The position numbers and the translations under genes were made by a program. A stretch of 64,000 nt of DNA from Clostridium aestuarii. Lineage in GTDB: Bacteria; Bacillota; Clostridia; Clostridiales; Clostridiaceae. Positions 59,810 through 64,000 of this stretch are shown here, piece by piece. Every line of letters begins with the position of its first letter. Within the stretch, counting starts at the first letter, position 1. Below the pieces are notes generated by a model. It did not search any database. It worked only from the letters and a program-made list of their open reading frames with translations, and was not told where the DNA came from. The stretch is taken from NCBI RefSeq assembly GCF_026735135.1, contig NZ_JAPQER010000003.1, positions 62,001-126,000 of the forward strand, written 5' to 3'.

Positions 59810-60757
59810 TTATTTTATCAAAGAAATCGAATTAATTTTAAAATGAAATTTTTCTTTTGAATTATTAAATGCTTTTAAATTAAGTTTTAAAGTATAATTT
59901 TTAACTGTATTTTGTGGTTGCTTTGAAATACCTCTAAAATTAAGAATCCATTCAACTTGCGAAGGAGTTCCATTTTTATATGATTTGGTATCCATAAAGG
60001 TAGCATCTTGAAAAATATATGTGCTATCAGTATTAGCTAATGCTTCTATTAGAGCTAGTGAATTAGAGGATATATGAGGAACAAAAAGATTTTCTGAAGT
60101 AGGCTTATAATCTTTAGAGAGTGTAGTTATAAGATTTATGAAAAACATAATTGTATCTTTTCCCATGAATATATTAGAAGTTTGCTCACTGTATTGTTCT
60201 AATTTATTCTGAAGAAAAATATATCTACAAAATTCCAAATTACCATTTGAAATTTTACCAGAAATAATTTTAGGAGTAGCATTATTGGTGCAATCTACAA
60301 AACCTAAGATATTATTATAACTGCAAAAAATATCTTTAAAAGTATTATTATTGTATACAAACATATGTTGAATAGGTTTATTTTTATAAGATGACTGAAT
60401 AAATATTTCTGGAACTTTATCACGAGATATATCTATCAATTTAACTCTCATAGTCCAATAAGGATAAAAATTACCAACTATAGGCAATTTTTTACTAGGT
60501 TCAAGGTAAATACTATCTTTTTCAGTATTTACTTGTAAATGATATTTATCTTTGTTCGTTGTTATATAAAGGATATCCTCTTTCCCATCTCCTGTAAAAT
60601 CAGCTTTATAGGATTTGTTATTTAAATTAACTGTAAAAGTAGAAGAAACTATGTTGTTTTTAGATGAAATATAAAATATAAAAAATATTAATACTAGTGT
60701 AATTAAACCAGCATAATATAGATGTTTCCTTTTAAAAAATAAAACATTGAATCTCAA
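59810..60757 (-). CDS. membrane-anchored unknown protein with a VCBS/FG-GAP-like start
   Basis: About 315 residues. I chose TTG 60757 because GGAGG lies 7 bp upstream; a GTG at 60766 abuts that site. One N-terminal membrane segment (about 12-30), the rest outside. Near residue 50 is ADFTGDGKEDILYI, an Asp-rich loop like those of FG-GAP/VCBS repeats that bind calcium, and a second weaker one, KLIDISRDKVPEIFIQ. No family name can be given. Confidence 0.75.
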   Translation of the reverse strand: MRFNVLFFKRKHLYYAGLITLVLIFFIFYISSKNNIVSSTFTVNLNNKSYKADFTGDGKEDILYITTNKDKYHLQVNTEKDSIYLEPSKKLPIVGNFYPYWTMRVKLIDISRDKVPEIFIQSSYKNKPIQHMFVYNNNTFKDIFCSYNNILGFVDCTNNATPKIISGKISNGNLEFCRYIFLQNKLEQYSEQTSNIFMGKDTIMFFINLITTLSKDYKPTSENLFVPHISSNSLALIEALANTDSTYIFQDATFMDTKSYKNGTPSQVEWILNFRGISKQPQNTVKNYTLKLNLKAFNNSKEKFHFKINSISLIK

Positions 60758-60845
60758 AATACTCACCTCCGCTTATTAATATGTATGAAAAGGCTTATAA
60801 AAATATTTATAAAAATATATAAAAAAGAAGAATAGGTTAAAAAAC

Positions 60846-61259
60846 CTATTCTTTCTTACACTTGTTGCATATTCCATAAAAATATATTTTATGGGATAAT
60901 ACCTTATAATCTGTATAACTTTTAACTTTTTCATTCAAATTTTCAAAAGAAATTTCTTCTATATCGTCAACTCTACCACAAGATATACATTGAATGTGTG
61001 GATGGGTTAAGATATTTGCATCATATCTAAAATTACCTTCACCAACATTTAATTCTTGAACTAAATTTACTGATAATAGAGTTTTTAAGGCTTTGTATAC
61101 TGTCGCTAAACTCATTGTTGGATAATCAGAATGAAGTGCTTTATAAATAATTTCAGCTGAGGGATGTTCTTTAGTAGAACATAGATATTTATAAACTGCT
61201 ATTCGTTGAGGGGTTAATTTTAACTTCTTCTCCTTGAAGATAGTTTTTATATTATCCAT
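60846..61259 (-). CDS. perR: Fur-family repressor, PerR type
   Basis: 137 residues. Winged helix (LTPQRIAVYKYLCSTKEHPSAEIIYKAL, then MSLATVYKALKTL), dimer domain with structural zinc Cys pairs CISC and CNKC. His32 (EHPSAE) and the Asp of FRYD match the metal-oxidised His and the Asp that distinguish PerR from Fur, so peroxide sensing is likely. AAGGTGG precedes ATG. In clostridia PerR represses oxygen and peroxide defence genes; none adjoin it here. Confidence 0.88.
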   Translation of the reverse strand: MDNIKTIFKEKKLKLTPQRIAVYKYLCSTKEHPSAEIIYKALHSDYPTMSLATVYKALKTLLSVNLVQELNVGEGNFRYDANILTHPHIQCISCGRVDDIEEISFENLNEKVKSYTDYKVLSHKIYFYGICNKCKKE

Positions 61260-61282
61260 TAGGCACCACCTTGTTTAAAAGA

Positions 61283-61297
61283 TTATAAATATTATAT
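61283..61297. promoter_or_regulatory. Per-box-like operator before perR
   Basis: TTATAAATATTATAT, close to the Per box (TTATAATNATTATAA). It overlaps the -10 and start region of the perR promoter, which suggests autoregulation. Confidence 0.5.
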
Positions 61298-61319
61298 AAT
61301 AAAAATTATTAATAGTCAA
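61291..61319 (-). promoter_or_regulatory. sigma-A promoter of perR
   Basis: On the minus strand TTGACT, 17-bp spacer, TATAAT, about 30 bp before the ATG. Confidence 0.78.
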
Positions 61320-61422
61320 TAATTAGCATATGCCGATTTGAAAGTTTATTATTTTTTACTTCTTTTAATACACATATAATATTCACAGCATAATATAATG
61401 TATAGAGAGGGGGAATTATATT

Positions 61423-62799
61423 TTGAAAAAAACATATGTCTTAGATACTAATGTAATTTTATATTCTCCACGTTCTATACTATGTTTTGATGATGGAAAT
61501 GTAGTTATACCAGAAGTAGTATTAGAAGAATTGGATACATTTAAAAAAAATAAAGGTGAATTAGGGGCTAATGCTAGACTTGCTGCTCGTCTTATGGATG
61601 ATTTAAGAAAAAAAGGAAAACTTAATAAAGGAGTACAACTTCAAAATGGCAGTATGCTTAGAGTAGAAATGAATCATTATGACACAGAAATACCGCCATA
61701 TTGGGATAAAACTAAGCCTGATAACAGAATAATTCAAGTGTGTAAAGCATTAAAAGCGCGAGGCGAAGATGTATATTTAATTACAAAAGATATCTTTGAA
61801 AGAATCAAGGCTGACACCATGGATATAAAGGTCGATGACTACTATGAAAAGGTTGTTCCAGAATATGATGATCAATATACAGGAAGAGCAGATGTATACA
61901 CATTTTCAGAAAAAATAGATGAATTTTATAAAAATAAATCCATAGATATTAATGAAGTGAATATATATAATCAAGATACTCAAGAATATTCAAATCCAAA
62001 GTTATATACAAATCAATTTCTTATAATCCATTCCTCAGATAATCCGAGAAAAACTGCTTTGGGAAGAGTTGATGGTGAAAAAATAGTTTCACTTTTATAT
62101 AAAGATATGATACCTCTTGGAATTTCTCCAAGAAATGTAGGACAAAGATTTATTATGGAATCGTTGTTTACAAGTGCATCAAAGGCACCACTTGCTATTA
62201 TAAAAGGACCAGCAGGTACTGCAAAAACATTATATTCTTTAGCTGTGGGACTTCATAAAATTTTAGAAGAAGGCAGTAGTGAATATAGAAGAATTTTAGT
62301 GTGCAGACCTAATGTGTGTATGGATGAAGAAATAGGATATTTACCAGGTACTGAACAAGAAAAAATAGCTCCTTATATGAGACCTATTTTTGATAATTTA
62401 GAAATATTAATTGATTCTGATGAAAAGGAAAGATATAAAAACGAAAAGGAACTTAATGACAAAATAAGAGAATTGTTTGATAGAAGAATTATTACTACAG
62501 AAGCAGTAGGATTTTTAAGAGGAAGATCCATTGTGAAAAATTGGGTTATAATTGATGAGGCACAAAATTTATCGCCAAAACAAGTAAAAGCAATTATAAC
62601 AAGAGTAGGTGAAGGAACTAAATTGGTATTAGTCGGTGACCCAGAACAAATAGATCAGCCTTTCTTGGATTATAGATCTAATGGATTATGCTATGCCTCT
62701 GAAAGGATGAAGGGAAGTAAGCTGTGCTATCAAGTAACACTTAAATATGATGAATGTGAAAGATCTGCTCTTGCATATGATGCGTCTAAGAGACTTTAA
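61423..62799 (+). CDS. PIN-domain PhoH-like ATPase (YlaK type)
   Basis: 458 residues. N-terminal PIN nuclease fold (YVLDTNVIL, EELDTFK, acidic residues for metal), then a PhoH ATPase domain with Walker A GPAGTAKT (about 265-272) and Walker B WVIIDEAQNLSP. The PIN-PhoH pairing suggests an RNA helicase-nuclease. TTG start with GAGAGGGGGAA upstream; no better ATG fits the PIN start. Confidence 0.92.
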   Translation: MKKTYVLDTNVILYSPRSILCFDDGNVVIPEVVLEELDTFKKNKGELGANARLAARLMDDLRKKGKLNKGVQLQNGSMLRVEMNHYDTEIPPYWDKTKPDNRIIQVCKALKARGEDVYLITKDIFERIKADTMDIKVDDYYEKVVPEYDDQYTGRADVYTFSEKIDEFYKNKSIDINEVNIYNQDTQEYSNPKLYTNQFLIIHSSDNPRKTALGRVDGEKIVSLLYKDMIPLGISPRNVGQRFIMESLFTSASKAPLAIIKGPAGTAKTLYSLAVGLHKILEEGSSEYRRILVCRPNVCMDEEIGYLPGTEQEKIAPYMRPIFDNLEILIDSDEKERYKNEKELNDKIRELFDRRIITTEAVGFLRGRSIVKNWVIIDEAQNLSPKQVKAIITRVGEGTKLVLVGDPEQIDQPFLDYRSNGLCYASERMKGSKLCYQVTLKYDECERSALAYDASKRL

Positions 62800-62822
62800 G
62801 AAAAGTGCGTAGCACTTTTCTT
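62798..62822 (+). terminator. hairpin after the PhoH gene
   Basis: Stem AAGAAAAGTGC / GCACTTTTCTT with loop GTA; the T-rich 3' arm acts as the tail. Confidence 0.75.
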
Positions 62823-62944
62823 AAATTATGAATGTTTTTCATTTTTGCATATAAATTCTATTTAAAAAAAGTTATCTTTGTTGTAAAATATAATTTGGAG
62901 TATGTTTTACTATAAAGATAGGTATATAGAAGGATGATAATTAT

Positions 62945-63949
62945 ATGATGAAAAAGAAGAAAACAAGAAAAAAGAAGCTTTCTTTTAAAACATTTGTAGC
63001 TTTTATAGTATTTGAAATAGTATTTACAGGAATTACAGGACCATTTATGCTTTATTATGGACCTTTCCAAAATGCTAGAGATACTATAGTAGGAGCAGCA
63101 ATGACAACTATGAGTCACCAATGGATTGCTACTGCATTTTTATCTGATGAACGTATAGCTGAAATTCAAAATAAAAATAAAGTAGATACTGTTATTCAAG
63201 AAGGTACTGAAGAGGTAGTGAAAATTAATAAAAAGAATGATAACAGCATTGAGAGATTTGACATAGAAGGTAGAAAATTTAAAGGCTATATGTTAATAAT
63301 ACATGATCCTACTAGAGTGAAGGTAGGATATAGTAATAAGCTAGGAGTAAGAGGAGAAACTACAAGTCAAATAGCTAAGCGAAATAATGCTGTTGCAGCT
63401 GTGAATGGAGGAGCCTTTACAGATAGATCTCCTAGTGGAAAGATATGGGCAGGAAATGGTGGTTATGCACAAGGCATAATAATATCAAATGGTAAAGTTA
63501 TTCATAATGATTATAAGAATGAAAATAAAAAACATGAAGTAAGAGCAATTACTAAGGATGGAATTTTATTAGTAGGATATCATAGTGTAAAGGAATTAAA
63601 AGAAAAAAATGTTATGGAAGCAATTTCTTTTAATCATACAATGATAGTAAATGGAAGAAAACTTATTAGAAGCGGAGATGGCGGTGGTGGAGTATCTGCA
63701 AGAACTGCTATTGGTCAAAAAAAAGATGGTAGTATAATACTTCTAGTTATTGATGGTAGACAAGCTAGTAGTATAGGTGCAACATATAGAGAGGTACAAG
63801 ACATAATGTATGAATATGGTGCATATAATGCTGCTAATTTAGATGGTGGATCATCATCTACTATGTATTATGAAGGTAAGGTTATTAATAATCCATGTGA
63901 TGCATTAGGAGAAAGATCAATACCTACAACCATATATGTTGAACCTTAA
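62945..63949 (+). CDS. NAGPA-type phosphodiester glycosidase family protein
   Basis: 334 residues. Lys-rich N-terminus and one membrane segment (about 13-35), the rest exported. The phosphodiester glycosidase domain spans about 110-332: NAVAAVNGGAFTD, GNGGYAQGIIISNGKVI, ARTAIGQKKDGSIILLVIDGRQ, AANLDGGSSSTMYYEGKVINNP. In other bacteria this domain acts on cell-wall or exopolysaccharide linkages; the substrate here is unknown. AGAAGGATGAT precedes ATG. The next gene starts 13 bp downstream. Confidence 0.9.
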   Translation: MMKKKKTRKKKLSFKTFVAFIVFEIVFTGITGPFMLYYGPFQNARDTIVGAAMTTMSHQWIATAFLSDERIAEIQNKNKVDTVIQEGTEEVVKINKKNDNSIERFDIEGRKFKGYMLIIHDPTRVKVGYSNKLGVRGETTSQIAKRNNAVAAVNGGAFTDRSPSGKIWAGNGGYAQGIIISNGKVIHNDYKNENKKHEVRAITKDGILLVGYHSVKELKEKNVMEAISFNHTMIVNGRKLIRSGDGGGGVSARTAIGQKKDGSIILLVIDGRQASSIGATYREVQDIMYEYGAYNAANLDGGSSSTMYYEGKVINNPCDALGERSIPTTIYVEP

Positions 63950-63962
63950 AGGAGAGAAACAA

Positions 63963-64000
63963 ATGAGAGTTTTGAAAAGAATAGTAATATGGATATTTAT
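63963..64000 (+). CDS. 5' end of a gene cut by the window edge
   Basis: AAAGGAG then ATG; the first 12 codons read MRVLKRIVIWIF, a basic start followed by a hydrophobic stretch, so a membrane or exported protein. Probably cotranscribed with the phosphodiester glycosidase gene. Confidence 0.7.
   Translation, partial: MRVLKRIVIWIF

Overview
This is a very AT-rich, gene-dense chromosomal window. Shine-Dalgarno sites are strong, intrinsic terminators are common, and it carries an alpha/beta-type small acid-soluble spore protein, pyruvate formate-lyase, a BMP-type purine importer, LonB, and PyrR-type and purine-riboswitch leaders. Together these point to an anaerobic, spore-forming Firmicute of the Clostridium sensu stricto type. 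I cannot name the species from sequence alone. No insertion sequence, prophage, CRISPR array or replication origin was seen.

Layout. 1-5300: yerC-like regulator, pcrA, ligA and a small membrane protein. 5300-9300: an unknown protein, an orphan oligopeptide-type binding lipoprotein, a tiny Cys-containing gene with no normal start codon, and a long unknown helical protein. 9500-10600: rdgB and a YfcE-type phosphoesterase. 10616-12554: a 21-gene tRNA array with its own sigma-A promoter and terminator, built from duplicated blocks. 12591-12770: an unlisted SASP gene. 12918-19872: a guanine-riboswitch leader, then xpt, guaD and a four-gene purine nucleoside ABC importer, i.e. purine uptake and salvage.

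19942-33278 is the most unusual part. It has three near-identical cassettes of a Pct-type CoA-transferase plus a GntP-family permease, two copies of a MaoC/PhaJ-type hydratase that differ at one residue, and a PAS-domain sigma-54 activator. The first hydratase and first transferase each have a clear -24/-12 (sigma-54) promoter. The second and third cassettes have near-consensus sigma-A promoters and extra hairpins. The simplest reading is a module that imports a short-chain hydroxy or unsaturated acid, for example (R)-3-hydroxybutyrate or crotonate, activates it with CoA and dehydrates it. The same activity appears both inducible and sigma-A-expressed. The substrate is inference.

33383-46782: pyrimidine biosynthesis in two units, pyrB-pyrI-pyrC-pyrF-pyrK-pyrD-pyrE and carA-carB. 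Both sit behind PyrR-type attenuators (one before pyrB, two in tandem before carA). pflB lies between them on the opposite strand. carAB also seems to have a second promoter past the attenuators with ArgR-like boxes.

46900-57120: an unknown membrane-anchored protein, a TIM-barrel isomerase-like protein, then the protein quality-control cluster tig, clpP, clpX, lonB, lon, engB. 57200-58980: small Cys/Gly-rich membrane proteins and a bactofilin, possibly spore- or envelope-related. 59100-64000: a short HTH protein, a candidate C-rich small RNA, an anchored unknown protein, a PerR-like regulator, a PIN-PhoH ATPase, a NAGPA-type phosphodiester glycosidase and the start of one more gene.
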